From positions 3,658,001 through 3,722,000 of the forward strand of contig NZ_CP080417.1 of the NCBI RefSeq assembly GCF_019457535.1: a stretch of DNA of 64,000 nt, given 5' to 3'. The notes beneath the pieces are model-generated. The model was not told the origin of the DNA and did not search any database. It saw only the letters and a program-made list of their open reading frames with translations. The stretch is from Shewanella halotolerans (GTDB taxonomy: Bacteria > Pseudomonadota > Gammaproteobacteria > Enterobacterales > Shewanellaceae). Both the position numbers and the translations under genes were made by a program. This document shows positions 43,942 to 52,941 of the stretch, one piece after another. How positions within the stretch are numbered: position 1 is the stretch's first letter; the number at the start of each line of letters is the position of its first letter.

Positions 43942-45126
43942 TCAAGACTGGTAGGAACTGACGACCTTATCTTCGGCCGCCTCCCCCTTGGCCACCCCAG
44001 TACTGTATCTATCCCGCCCCTGGGCCTTACTCTGATAGAGGAGCTGATCGGCGCAGGCCAGCAGCTCATCCGCATCCAAGCCCGGCTGCCACAAACAGAC
44101 CCCCTGAGAGACGGTGACATAGGCGCCGAGAGTAGAATCGGGATGGGGGATCTCGGCGTCCTTGAGCTCATAACGTATCTGCTCGGCAATATGGCGCGCC
44201 CCGTCGAGATCTGTATCGGGCAAAATGATGGCAAACTCCTCGCCGCCATAGCGCGCCGCCAGATCCCGAGGCCGGGAGGCCACACCATGCAGCACCTCAC
44301 CCAGCCTTACCAGACAGCGATCGCCATCGCTATGGCCCAGGCTGTCGTTAAGGCGCTTGAAGAAATCCACGTCCAACAAGATCATGCTCAGAGGATCGCC
44401 GGTGCGCTCGGCGGCCTTGATCTCCAAGGCGAGCACCTCATCGAAATGACGCCTGTTACTCAGGTCAGTTAGACCATCTATCAGCGCCATACGCTTAAAC
44501 TGCTGCAACAACTGCTGTTTCTCGGCGTCGCGCAAGATAGCCTTACGAAACCATTGCAGCAACACCTTCTGCCCGGTAATGATGATCACCAAGAGGCAGA
44601 CAAACTTGGTCAGGGCAAAAATGGGATTTTCCGGGATCTCGATAAGCCGGGTCACCAGGCTAACCAATAGCAGAGGCACCACACTGACCAGTAGCCAGCG
44701 GCGCACCGGATAGAGAGAGATGGCGAAGGTGAATACCAGCACGTCGGTTACCGAATCGACGGTGGCAAGAGAGCCATATTCGCCCAACAGGTTATAGGAA
44801 CTGGTGAGCCAGTAATGGCCCACCACAAAGTAGATCCAGGCAACTTCTAACACCAGTAGATAGGCCAACACCAGCCCCATGCGATGCTGCTCTGGCTGAC
44901 GATAGAGGATCCCCGCCAGACCAAACAGGGCGATGCACAGGGTTGGCATTTGCAGCACCAGAAGATCCTGCAGCGTCAGAAGACTATTCTTCTGTAGCAT
45001 GGACGCAAGGAAAATGGCGACAAGTAGGAACACAGAGAGATAGGCGGTCCATTTTACCGAGCGGCAAAGATAGATATGGGTTTCTTGGACTAGTAGTTCG
45101 TCAAAGCTTTTTGGCTTACTATTCAT
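43942..45126 (-). CDS. Membrane diguanylate cyclase (GGDEF)
   Basis: A 394-residue protein. The N-terminal half has about six membrane segments, a MASE-like sensor region. The C-terminal GGDEF domain starts near residue 210 (RMALIDGLTDLSNRRHFDEV) and has an intact RYGGEEFAIILP active site with an RxxD inhibitory site five residues upstream (RPRDLAARY). It should make c-di-GMP at the inner membrane and be feedback-inhibited by it. It is probably a single-gene unit. Confidence 0.93.
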   Translation of the reverse strand: MNSKPKSFDELLVQETHIYLCRSVKWTAYLSVFLLVAIFLASMLQKNSLLTLQDLLVLQMPTLCIALFGLAGILYRQPEQHRMGLVLAYLLVLEVAWIYFVVGHYWLTSSYNLLGEYGSLATVDSVTDVLVFTFAISLYPVRRWLLVSVVPLLLVSLVTRLIEIPENPIFALTKFVCLLVIIITGQKVLLQWFRKAILRDAEKQQLLQQFKRMALIDGLTDLSNRRHFDEVLALEIKAAERTGDPLSMILLDVDFFKRLNDSLGHSDGDRCLVRLGEVLHGVASRPRDLAARYGGEEFAIILPDTDLDGARHIAEQIRYELKDAEIPHPDSTLGAYVTVSQGVCLWQPGLDADELLACADQLLYQSKAQGRDRYSTGVAKGEAAEDKVVSSYQS

Positions 45127-45183
45127 CGTGTCTGTGCCCGCCCTCTTCTGCTTTCGTCATAAGCTTAAGTAATTATAAAGACG

Positions 45184-45218
45184 AAAAAAAAAACAGCCAG
45201 CATAAAGCTGACTGTTTA
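45184..45218 (-). terminator. ahpF terminator
   Basis: On the minus strand AAACAGTCAGC pairs with GCTGGCTGTTT and is followed by ten T residues. It lies 20 bases past the ahpF stop. Confidence 0.88.
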
Positions 45219-45238
45219 TTTTGTGGCATTTTGTACCT

Positions 45239-46804
45239 TTAGGCGGCTACCGCGTCTGCTGGCTCGCCGAGGCGGATCAGGTAATCGAATGCGCCCAGAG
45301 AGGCCGTTGCGCCGCTACCCATGGCGATGATGATCTGTTTAAAGGCTGAGTTGGTCACATCGCCTGCGGCAAATACGCCTGGCAATGAGGTCTGGCCTTT
45401 AGCATCGACGATGATCTCACCGCGATCACTAAGATCCACTGTGCCCTTGAGCCACTCGGCGTTAGGCACCAGACCTATCTGTACGAAGATACCCGCCAGG
45501 GCAACATGGTGCTGCTCGCCCGTGGCTCTGTCTGTGTAGTTCAGGCCTTGTACCCGTGTGCCATCGCCCACCACTTCTGTGGTCATCGCCTGGGTAATGA
45601 TCTCTATGTTGCCCATGGAGGCTGCCTTACGCTGCAACACCTCGTCGGCGCGTAGCTTGCTGTCGAACTCCAGCACGGTAACATGCTCGACGATATTGGC
45701 CAGATCGATGGCCGCCTCTATGCCCGAGTTACCACCGCCAATCACGGCGACACGCTTGCCCTTAAACAGCGGGCCGTCACAGTGTGGGCAGTAGGCGACG
45801 CCTTTGCCGCGATATTCTTTCTCACCCGGCACATTCATCTCGCGCCAGCGAGCGCCCGTAGCCAGTAGTACCGTCTTGCTGCGCAGCAGTGCACCGCTTT
45901 CGGTCTGGATCTCAAACAGCTCGCCTGACTTAAGGCTCATGGCACGCTGGTTGTCCATGATGTCGACATCATAGTCGTGAACATGGGCTTCCAGGTTGGC
46001 CACCAGCTTAGGCCCTTCGGTCGCCTTGACCGAGATAAAGTTTTCGATGCCCACGGTTTCTGCCACCTGACCACCGAACTTGTCCGCCAGGATGCCGGTT
46101 CTCAGTCCCTTACGGGCCGCATAGATGGCCGCCGATGCGCCAGCCGGGCCACCGCCGACCACCAGCACGTCGAAAGCCTCTTTCTGGCTGAGCTTTTCCG
46201 CCTGACGGCTTGCCGCATTGACATCCAGCTTATTGAGGATCTCGACCACGCTGATACCACCGACAGAAAACGGTTCGCCGTTCAGGTAGACAGAGGGGAC
46301 CGCCATGATATTGCGCTCGTTCACTTCATCTTGGAACAGGGCGCCATCTATCATGGTGTTTTGAATGTTAGGGTTGATCGCCGACATCATGTTGAGCGCC
46401 TGCACCACCTCGGGACAGGTCTGACAGCTCAAAGACACATAGGTCTCGAAGCGATACTCGCCGGGTAGGTCGCGGATCTGCTCGATCACCTCAGGTGCAA
46501 GCTTGATCGGATGGCCCCCTGTGTGCAGCAGGGCCAGCACCAGAGAGGTAAACTCGTGGCCCATTGGCAGGCCGGCAAAATGGATCTGACTGCCGGTATC
46601 GGCACTCTTCACAGTCATCGACGGGGTACGCTCACCCACGGATTCGGTCAATGACACTAATTGGGATAGCGCGGCAATATCGGTTGCCAGCGACAATAAC
46701 TCTTTTGCTTTAGGACGCTCATCTGCCGATACGACAAGTTCAACTGGGCGCTTGAGGTTTTGCAGATAGGTAGTCAGCTGATTTTTCACATTCGCATCTA
46801 ACAT
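45239..46804 (-). CDS. ahpF: Alkyl hydroperoxide reductase subunit F
   Basis: A 521-residue flavoprotein from the ATG at 46804 (MLDANVKNQLTTYLQNLKRP; CCTAGGAG upstream); the frame continues to 46873 but the added residues look non-coding. The N-terminal domain has tandem thioredoxin folds with the CQTC pair in SLSCQTCPEVVQALNMM. The FAD domain follows (DVLVVGGGPAGASAAIYAARKG), and the NADH domain carries the CPHC redox pair in AYCPHCDGPLFKGKRVAVIGGGNSG. It recharges AhpC with NADH electrons. It follows ahpC by 176 bases, across a terminator-like hairpin. Confidence 0.95.
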   Translation of the reverse strand: MLDANVKNQLTTYLQNLKRPVELVVSADERPKAKELLSLATDIAALSQLVSLTESVGERTPSMTVKSADTGSQIHFAGLPMGHEFTSLVLALLHTGGHPIKLAPEVIEQIRDLPGEYRFETYVSLSCQTCPEVVQALNMMSAINPNIQNTMIDGALFQDEVNERNIMAVPSVYLNGEPFSVGGISVVEILNKLDVNAASRQAEKLSQKEAFDVLVVGGGPAGASAAIYAARKGLRTGILADKFGGQVAETVGIENFISVKATEGPKLVANLEAHVHDYDVDIMDNQRAMSLKSGELFEIQTESGALLRSKTVLLATGARWREMNVPGEKEYRGKGVAYCPHCDGPLFKGKRVAVIGGGNSGIEAAIDLANIVEHVTVLEFDSKLRADEVLQRKAASMGNIEIITQAMTTEVVGDGTRVQGLNYTDRATGEQHHVALAGIFVQIGLVPNAEWLKGTVDLSDRGEIIVDAKGQTSLPGVFAAGDVTNSAFKQIIIAMGSGATASLGAFDYLIRLGEPADAVAA

Positions 46805-46858
46805 GATAACTCCTAGGAAAAAGTGGCCCCCAGAAGGGAGCCAAAAACATAGGGAAAA

Positions 46859-46896
46859 ATTGCCGGCTCGCATGCAGGGGGAGGTGAACCGGCAAT
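46859..46896 (-). terminator. Terminator-like hairpin between ahpC and ahpF
   Basis: On the minus strand a perfect ATTGCCGG / CCGGCAAT stem with a 22-base loop is followed by a TTTTTCCC run, 55 bases upstream of the ahpF start. A second hairpin without a T run (GTCGCCCG / CGGGCGAC, 46936-46964) sits just after the ahpC stop. The pair would allow partial read-through, giving more ahpC than ahpF mRNA. Confidence 0.7.
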
Positions 46897-46980
46897 GAAA
46901 AAGAATGATGATTAAACTACTTTGGCTTTCGCCGGGTCGCCCGAGATGATGAGGCCCGGGCGACCTTGAGGAGGAAGATC

Positions 46981-47550
46981 TTAGATCTTACCAACTAGGT
47001 CCAGTGAAGGCGCTAGGGTCTCTTCACCTGGCTGCCATGCTGCCGGGCAAACTTCACCGTCGTGAGTCGCAACATACTGGGCCGCTTGGATCTTACGAAC
47101 CAGCTCAGAGGCGCTACGACCAATACCCAGGTCGTGAATTTCGGCAACCTTGATCTGACCTTCAGGGTTGATCACGAAGGTACCGCGCAGTGCCAGACCT
47201 TCCTCTTCGATCATCACGCCGAAGTTGCGTGAGATAACACCCGTTGGGTCGCCGATCATTGGGTAGTTGATCTTGCCGATAGTGTCTGAGCTATCGTGCC
47301 ACGCCTTGTGAGTGAAGTGAGTGTCGGTAGACACTGAGTAAACTTCAACACCCATAGACTGTAGCTTCTCGTAATGGTCAGCCATGTCACCCAGCTCTGT
47401 TGGGCAGACGAAGGTGAAGTCGGCTGGGTAGAAGAAAACCACAGACCACTTACCCAGTAGGTCTTGCTCAGTCACAGAGACAAAGTCGCCCTTGTGATAT
47501 GCGGTGGCTGAGAAAGGCTTGATTTCGGTGTTGATGATAGATTGAGTCAT
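46981..47550 (-). CDS. ahpC: Alkyl hydroperoxide reductase subunit C (2-Cys peroxiredoxin)
   Basis: A 189-residue typical 2-Cys peroxiredoxin. The peroxidatic Cys49 is in YPADFTFVCPTE and the resolving cysteine near 168 is in DGEVCPAAWQPGE. It is the AhpC type that reduces alkyl hydroperoxides and peroxynitrite and is recycled by AhpF, encoded next on the strand. The upstream gap (47551-47747) holds direct repeats (47671-47680 and 47695-47705) that could be OxyR sites, but the spacing is not canonical. The codon use is biased, as expected for high expression. Confidence 0.97.
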   Translation of the reverse strand: MTQSIINTEIKPFSATAYHKGDFVSVTEQDLLGKWSVVFFYPADFTFVCPTELGDMADHYEKLQSMGVEVYSVSTDTHFTHKAWHDSSDTIGKINYPMIGDPTGVISRNFGVMIEEEGLALRGTFVINPEGQIKVAEIHDLGIGRSASELVRKIQAAQYVATHDGEVCPAAWQPGEETLAPSLDLVGKI

Positions 47551-47747
47551 TGCTTGCTCCAGTGCTCGTTATTAACAGTAAATTTGTGGGGTGAGGCGTT
47601 TGCCTTAACCCCGTGTTCTTTGTCGATGAAGAGATAATAACGAGACTGGAAAATTAAATATAACGGATAAAAGCTATCATGCTAATCGGTTTTTAAGATT
47701 ATCATTGGCATGACGACATAAAACCGATTAAGGGGAGCGAGTCGGTC

Positions 47748-48491
47748 TCACTCCCAGGTTTCGAAGCGGGTCAGGCTGCGGCCCAATTGAAAATCCAGCT
47801 GCAGCGATAACTGCTGCGCCTCCGCCTTGAGCCCGCTGGCACTTATCTGCCGCGCCTGTTTACCGGCGAGCACCACCCAGTTGCCGCCACCTGTCAGGCA
47901 GGCGCGCACGTCGCTAAAGTGTTTCTGTAACAGGGCCAGCAGGGTGGCGTTACGACTATGCTCCTTCCAGCAATTAAGCACCAAATAACCTTCACTCTTG
48001 AGTAGCGCAGCGGCGTTAGCGATAAAGGTCTCGCTGAGCTGCTGCTCATCCACGCCGTCGCCATGGTAAATATCGGCGAAGATCACGTCGGCTTTCTTAT
48101 GATCCGCATCTACCAGAAACGCATTGGCGTCCTGATGGATCAGGTTGAGCTTCTTACCCTGCGGCAACCAGAAATAACGCTTGGCCACCTCGATCACCGC
48201 CTCCCTCAGCTCGACCGCGGTAATATTGATCCCGCGGTCGAAATTACGCAGTGCATGAATGAGGCCGCCACCACCCAGGCCGAGTACGATGACGCGTTTA
48301 GGCTTGATAAACAGCAGCACCAGCAACATGGCCTGCAGATAGGTATGCATGGGCACATGCAGCGCCGACTTGAGCAGCTTGCTCTGCTCATCGTTATCCC
48401 CAAAGGAGAGCAGGCGAACCTCCTTATCTTCCATGACCAGCAGTGGGCCGTGGTCATCTTCGCCGGTATATAGGGTGGTATAATCTGACAT
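47748..48491 (-). CDS. Spermidine synthase-like (SpeE family) methyltransferase-fold protein
   Basis: A 247-residue protein from the ATG at 48491 (MSDYTTLYTGEDDHGPLLV); an in-frame start at 48515 would add eight residues. The core Rossmann motif is RVIVLGLGGGGLIHALRNFD with the acidic VELREAVIEVA, and DVIFADIYHGDG follows. This is the spermidine/spermine synthase fold. The family includes many proteins that are not polyamine enzymes, and there is no speD nearby. It probably binds decarboxylated-SAM or a related ligand; the exact reaction is not known. Confidence 0.75.
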   Translation of the reverse strand: MSDYTTLYTGEDDHGPLLVMEDKEVRLLSFGDNDEQSKLLKSALHVPMHTYLQAMLLVLLFIKPKRVIVLGLGGGGLIHALRNFDRGINITAVELREAVIEVAKRYFWLPQGKKLNLIHQDANAFLVDADHKKADVIFADIYHGDGVDEQQLSETFIANAAALLKSEGYLVLNCWKEHSRNATLLALLQKHFSDVRACLTGGGNWVVLAGKQARQISASGLKAEAQQLSLQLDFQLGRSLTRFETWE

Positions 48492-48837
48492 CTGTCTCTC
48501 CGCAGGACGCCTCATCTTAGGTGCAGGTCTTCAAACGCAACAAAAGATAGGCGAAATAAAGGCGCTAGTATGCCGCAAAAGCCCCCAAAACGGCAAAGGC
48601 AATAGCAAAGGCAACAGTGCGCACAACAGCAGACAGCTCCCTTTCCTGAAACCTTTTACAGAGCCTTATACAAAACGTGAGGCTGGCGCGCGGGTTTAGT
48701 TCGTGAATTAAGCATAAGAGCTAAGCGACCTCCTCTGATGCCGAGCCCCTCCCTTCATTCGGCCCATCATTCTCGCGTTGCAATCGGACAAGCCTTGTAG
48801 TATTTGTTTGAAATCTTTGGCTCATTTGCAATTTACC
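48492..48837. other. Intergenic region upstream of the mscS-like gene
   Basis: 346 bases between divergent genes. It contains a run of GGCAAAGGCAATAGCAAAGG repeats near 48590-48615 but no convincing gene. Promoters of both flanking genes should be here; none of the hexamers is strong. Confidence 0.4.
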
Positions 48838-49389
48838 ATGACACAAACCCTACTCGTCAGCTGTCTCTACATAGGCATCTTCATCTTCGCCCAGCGTCTG
48901 CTCACCAACTGGATAGCCAAACTGGCCGAGTCCAAACAGGTCTCCTTTAAACGCACCAAGATGGTGACCCAATATATTACCTACCTGCTGTTTATCATCA
49001 TCGCCTGTCTCTGGGTGATCTCACTCGGCATCGAATATCAGCAGGTGTCACTGTTTATCTCCTCGGTATTTGCCGTGCTCGGCGTGGCCTTGGTGGCCCA
49101 GTGGTCAATTTTGAGTAACATCACCGCCGGGATCTTGATCTTCTTCGTCTTCCCCTACCGTATTGGCGATCGCATCAAGATTATCGACAAGGATGAAGAT
49201 GTCAGTGGCGTCATTGCCGAGATCAGCCTGTTTCACGTGTTGATCGAGCGTAGCGACGGCATCACCATCACCTACCCTAACAACCTGATGCTACAGAAAG
49301 GGGTTTTGAAACTGACTCAGGCGCACACTCAGGCCAAGCCCTTGAGCGAATCGCCCGAGAAAGACCATACTCAAGTACAAAGCGATTAA
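48838..49389 (+). CDS. Short MscS-family mechanosensitive channel
   Basis: A 183-residue protein from the ATG at 48838 (MTQTLLVSCLYIGIFIFAQ); an in-frame ATG at 48778 would add a signal-less extension. Two or three membrane helices are followed by the MscS pore-lining region (VLGVALVAQWSILSNITAGIL) and a beta domain (FPYRIGDRIKIIDKDEDVSG), which is cut short compared with full MscS (286 residues). It lacks the C-terminal alpha-beta cage domain. It should open under membrane tension. It ends 17 bases before the corA-like gene. Confidence 0.82.
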   Translation: MTQTLLVSCLYIGIFIFAQRLLTNWIAKLAESKQVSFKRTKMVTQYITYLLFIIIACLWVISLGIEYQQVSLFISSVFAVLGVALVAQWSILSNITAGILIFFVFPYRIGDRIKIIDKDEDVSGVIAEISLFHVLIERSDGITITYPNNLMLQKGVLKLTQAHTQAKPLSESPEKDHTQVQSD

Positions 49390-49405
49390 CCGACAGGGGG
49401 CCGCG

Positions 49406-50374
49406 ATGCTCACGACATTACTCTATGATCCGCAAAATAATTCGCTCACCCGGGGCGATGCGTCTCAGGTCGCCAGCTGGCAGCAGAGGGACGACACCAT
49501 ACTCTGGCTCAATATCGACGGTGAGATAGACGATGAGTTGAGCGAGTCGCTGCAGCAGGATTTCGGTCTGCACCCATTGGCGCTACAGGACGCCTCGCGG
49601 GATCGCCATCCTCCTAAGATAGAGGACTTCGACGACCATACCTTTATTCTGCTAAGGGGCTTGTCGGCCGATTCGGACTCCATCAACTGCGACAACATAG
49701 TGCTGGCGCTGTTTGTGGGGCCGCGTTTTATCGTGACCCGTCACAGCAAGCGTTCCCTCTCCATCGAACGCACCATGACCTCGCTTGAAGCGGGCGAGCT
49801 GTCGCTGCAAAACACAGGTGCCGTGGCGCTGAAGCTCAGCCGCTATGTGATCAAGCGTTATCATAAGATCCTGTTTGATCTCGAGAGCCGCCTGGAGGAG
49901 CTGGAAACCGTGATGCTCACCACGGCGGACGATAAAATTCTGGCCGAGGTGGTGCTCTACAAGACAGATCTCACCCGGCTGAGACGCAACTTTCACTACC
50001 ATGTGGAGCTGTTCGACAGCCTGCGCAGCGAGCCCTCAGTGCCCTTCGACGACAGCCTCTATCATGAGATCAACGACGTGTGCGAGCATCAACACAGGGC
50101 GGCCAGTCTGGCGGACCTCTTCTATCAGGTCTCCAGCGATCTGATCGACGGCTACATCTCCATCAGCGCCCACAGGCTGAACAACATCATGAAGGTGCTG
50201 ACCATCATCACCGCCATCTTCGTGCCGCTCACCTTTATCGCCGGTATCTATGGCATGAACTTCGAGTATATTCCCGAGCTGAAACATAAAGATGGCTACT
50301 TCATCGTTTGGGGGGTCATGCTCAGCATCACTGCGGTACTGATCTGGCTGTTCAGGCGCCGCAAATGGCTCTAA
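49406..50374 (+). CDS. CorA/ZntB family divalent metal transporter
   Basis: A 322-residue protein. The N-terminal cytosolic domain (residues 1-250) is mixed alpha/beta and the last 70 residues hold two membrane helices with the signature GIYGMNF between them. The GMN tripeptide is that of CorA channels for Mg2+ and related ions; ZntB-type exporters usually have a different residue there, but the N-terminus resembles ZntB. The substrate is therefore left open. The 17-base gap to the mscS-like gene suggests co-transcription. Confidence 0.85.
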   Translation: MLTTLLYDPQNNSLTRGDASQVASWQQRDDTILWLNIDGEIDDELSESLQQDFGLHPLALQDASRDRHPPKIEDFDDHTFILLRGLSADSDSINCDNIVLALFVGPRFIVTRHSKRSLSIERTMTSLEAGELSLQNTGAVALKLSRYVIKRYHKILFDLESRLEELETVMLTTADDKILAEVVLYKTDLTRLRRNFHYHVELFDSLRSEPSVPFDDSLYHEINDVCEHQHRAASLADLFYQVSSDLIDGYISISAHRLNNIMKVLTIITAIFVPLTFIAGIYGMNFEYIPELKHKDGYFIVWGVMLSITAVLIWLFRRRKWL

Positions 50375-50410
50375 CACCAAACCTCTCGAACAAAATATCT
50401 AGGCCAAAGT

Positions 50411-50439
50411 AAAAAGGCGAACCTTAGGTTCGCCTTTTT
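50411..50439. terminator. Bidirectional terminator
   Basis: AAAAAGGCGAACC / GGTTCGCCTTTTT is a perfect stem with a three-base loop and A and T runs on both sides, serving the two convergent genes. Confidence 0.92.
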
Positions 50440-50465
50440 GCTCATAATACTTCTACATAATCAGT

Positions 50466-51203
50466 TTAGCGCAGCACCCTATGGAAGAAGGCTACCGCCT
50501 GCTGATAGATCTGCAGCGCCAGCGCGGGATCGTATCTGTCTCCCTCATCACGCATAAAGGCATGCTGGGCATTGACCTCGAGATAGGTAAACTTGCGCCC
50601 CGTCTCAGTGAGTCTATCGTAGATGAGCCTGCGCCCCTCGCTCGGCACGTGGGGATCTTGCTTACCAAACACCAGTACCAACTCCGCCTCGATATCCCCG
50701 GTGCGGCTCAGGGAGTCATTACCCGGATTGGCCGGCAAGGTACCTGAGTGGATGTCCGTAGGATAGAGACAGAAGGCACCGACGACGTCGATATTTAGCG
50801 CGGCGCGGTAGGCCAGATGACCGCCGATACAGACACCCATGGCACCAACCTGATTGGTACAGAAGGGCTGACTCATGGCAAAGTCGACTAAGGCCTGGGT
50901 ATCGCTGTCGTGATGCTCCAGCGCCTTGGTAAACTTATCCTGGTTGCCCTTGTCTTTGCCCTCATCGTCATAAGCCAATACCGTGCCTATGGGGTTGAGT
51001 TCATGGAAGACTTCCGGCACCAAGACCACGAAACCGTGACCGGCCAACATGGTCGCGGCCCTGGCGATAGGGGCGGTCTGCTGGAAAATCTCCGAGTAGA
51101 AGATGATCGTCGAGAACAAGCCCTCGCTGTCGGGACGATAGAGATAACAGCGCATCGTGCCCGTGGGCGTGTCTATGTCGTGAACTTCCTGTTTTACCAT
51201 CAT
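50466..51203 (-). CDS. Dienelactone hydrolase family protein
   Basis: A 245-residue alpha/beta hydrolase (two consecutive ATGs, 51203 and 51200). The nucleophile is a cysteine in MGVCIGGHLAYRAA, the acid is in FGKQDPHVPSEG, and the catalytic His is in AQHAFMRDEG: the Cys-Asp-His triad of carboxymethylenebutenolidase. DLH enzymes open lactone rings in catechol degradation, but no other catabolic genes are here, so the natural substrate is unknown. Confidence 0.88.
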   Translation of the reverse strand: MMVKQEVHDIDTPTGTMRCYLYRPDSEGLFSTIIFYSEIFQQTAPIARAATMLAGHGFVVLVPEVFHELNPIGTVLAYDDEGKDKGNQDKFTKALEHHDSDTQALVDFAMSQPFCTNQVGAMGVCIGGHLAYRAALNIDVVGAFCLYPTDIHSGTLPANPGNDSLSRTGDIEAELVLVFGKQDPHVPSEGRRLIYDRLTETGRKFTYLEVNAQHAFMRDEGDRYDPALALQIYQQAVAFFHRVLR

Positions 51204-51316
51204 AATCTTGCCCTCAGGCCAATAAACTTATCCCTAAGTTATCAGCCTGAGCTCCCCTTGTCAGGTGAAACCCGGCTGACGAAATTAAAGATGTGAAAGA
51301 AGTGAAGTGAAAGAAA

Positions 51317-52306
51317 TTAAAATAGCTGGTTAGGACACGCTTCGCCATCGAGCAGCTGACGCACATTGGTCAGGCTGGTATGAGCAATGGCGCCCAACGC
51401 CTCTTCGGTGAGGAAGGCCTGGTGACCGGTAAAGATCACGTTGTGGCAGGCCGACAGGCGTCTGAACACGTCGTCCTGGATGATCTGGTTCGACTTATCC
51501 TCGAAGAAGAGCTCTTTCTCATTCTCGTACACATCCAGTCCGAGGGAACCAATCTGCCCCGTCTTGAGCGCCTCCATGGCATCGAAGGCATTTAGCAAGC
51601 CGCCACGGCTGGTGTTGATCACCATAACACCAGGCTTCATCTTATCGAAGCTTGCCTTGTTGAGCAGATGATGGTTCTCTTTGGTCAGCGGACAATGCAG
51701 GCTGATGATGTCGCTCACCGCGTAGAGCTCATCCAGCGACAGGTATTCGATGCCCATATCCAGCACCGCCTGGTTAGGGTAAGGATCGTAAACCACTACC
51801 TTACAGCCGAAGCCCAGGAGGATCTTGATGGTCGCCACACCTATCTTACCCGTGCCGATCACACCGACTGTGCGGCCATACATGTTGAAGCCCACCAGCC
51901 CTTCGAGGGAAAAGTTAGCATCGCGGGTACGTTGATAGGCCTTGTGCACTTTACGATTAAGGGTCAGCATCAGGGCCACAGTATGCTCCGCCACCGACTC
52001 GGGCGAATAGGCGGGAACGTTTACCACCCTGATCCCCAGGCGTTTGGCTGCCTCGAGATCGACGTTGTTAAATCCGGCGCAGCGCATCGCAATGATCTTA
52101 GTGCCATTTTTAGCTAGCTCTACCAATACCTCTTCACATAGCGAATCGTTGACGAAGGCGCAGATCACCTCGAAACCATAGGCCAGCTTGACCGACTGCA
52201 TACAGAGGCGATAGTCGAAATACTCAATCTGAGCGCCAAAGGCCTGGTTGGTGCGGTTGAAATGTTCCATGTCATAGTGCTTAGCACTAAAAAAACCTAT
52301 TCTCAT
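51317..52306 (-). CDS. ldhA: NAD-dependent D-lactate dehydrogenase
   Basis: A 329-residue member of the D-2-hydroxyacid dehydrogenase family. The N-terminus MRIGFFSAKHYDMEHFNR, the NAD motif VGVIGTGKIGVATIKIL, the catalytic Arg region VINTSRGGLL and catalytic His in FTGHQAFLTEEAL match fermentative LdhA. It reduces pyruvate to D-lactate in the cytosol. It is alone with its own promoter region. No regulatory motif could be assigned with confidence, although TGTGA-like half sites are present at 52405 and 52455. Confidence 0.94.
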   Translation of the reverse strand: MRIGFFSAKHYDMEHFNRTNQAFGAQIEYFDYRLCMQSVKLAYGFEVICAFVNDSLCEEVLVELAKNGTKIIAMRCAGFNNVDLEAAKRLGIRVVNVPAYSPESVAEHTVALMLTLNRKVHKAYQRTRDANFSLEGLVGFNMYGRTVGVIGTGKIGVATIKILLGFGCKVVVYDPYPNQAVLDMGIEYLSLDELYAVSDIISLHCPLTKENHHLLNKASFDKMKPGVMVINTSRGGLLNAFDAMEALKTGQIGSLGLDVYENEKELFFEDKSNQIIQDDVFRRLSACHNVIFTGHQAFLTEEALGAIAHTSLTNVRQLLDGEACPNQLF

Positions 52307-52524
52307 CTTAGCTACCTAAAAGTGATTCAACATTAGACAGAGATTTGTCACCCTAGTATCACAAAGCCCCTGCCTGTCTTGGCTCCATTATAGCCAAGGA
52401 AATATGTGACTTAGCAAAGATAAATCGCGCTTAGATCACGAAATAGTTAACTTTGTGAGCCGTCAATGTGTTTTATGCCGATTTCCTGCTAAGCTGGCGC
52501 AAATTTTCAGTCTTCTTTCGCCCC

Positions 52525-52941
52525 ATGAGTCAAAAGCATAAGCAGATTTCCGAGAAACAGTTTTGGCTGCAACGCCTGAGCAAGACCAGCCTGCGTGCCC
52601 TGCACATCTTAGGCATAACAGGTGCCGGTGGCGGCATCTTACTCGGGGTGGATAAAAGCCTGTGGTGCAACTACTGGATCTTGGCCATGAGTACCGGCAG
52701 CTTGCTGATGCTATGGGAGGTGGTCAGAGACTGGCGCTGGCTGATCCAGCTAAAGGGAGTGTTGACCCTGGTGAAACTCTGCCTGCTGGCGCTGTTTATT
52801 CCCCTCGCCGACTACAAGCCCGAACTGCTGATCGCCATCGTCTTGCTGTCGGTGATCGTCTCCCACGGCCCGGCGGGGCTCAGACATTTCTCGGTAATTC
52901 ATGGACGACGCCTCGATGGACGAAAAGAGATTAAGGGCTGA
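52525..52941 (+). CDS. Inner-membrane protein of unknown family
   Basis: A 138-residue protein from the ATG at 52525 (MSQKHKQISEKQFWLQ); a longer frame starts at 52468. Four hydrophobic segments can be seen (ALHILGITGAGGGILLG, NYWILAMSTGSLLMLWEV, VLTLVKLCLLALFIPLAD and LLIAIVLLSVIVSHG), and it ends with a basic tail. No domain is recognised. It overlaps the methyltransferase gene by 40 bases at its end, implying translational coupling. Confidence 0.7.
   Translation: MSQKHKQISEKQFWLQRLSKTSLRALHILGITGAGGGILLGVDKSLWCNYWILAMSTGSLLMLWEVVRDWRWLIQLKGVLTLVKLCLLALFIPLADYKPELLIAIVLLSVIVSHGPAGLRHFSVIHGRRLDGRKEIKG

Noticed and set aside
47671..47705. OxyR binding site upstream of ahpC
   Set aside because: The two direct repeats are about 24-25 bases apart and lack the regular ATAG/CTAT spacing; only mentioned as weak.
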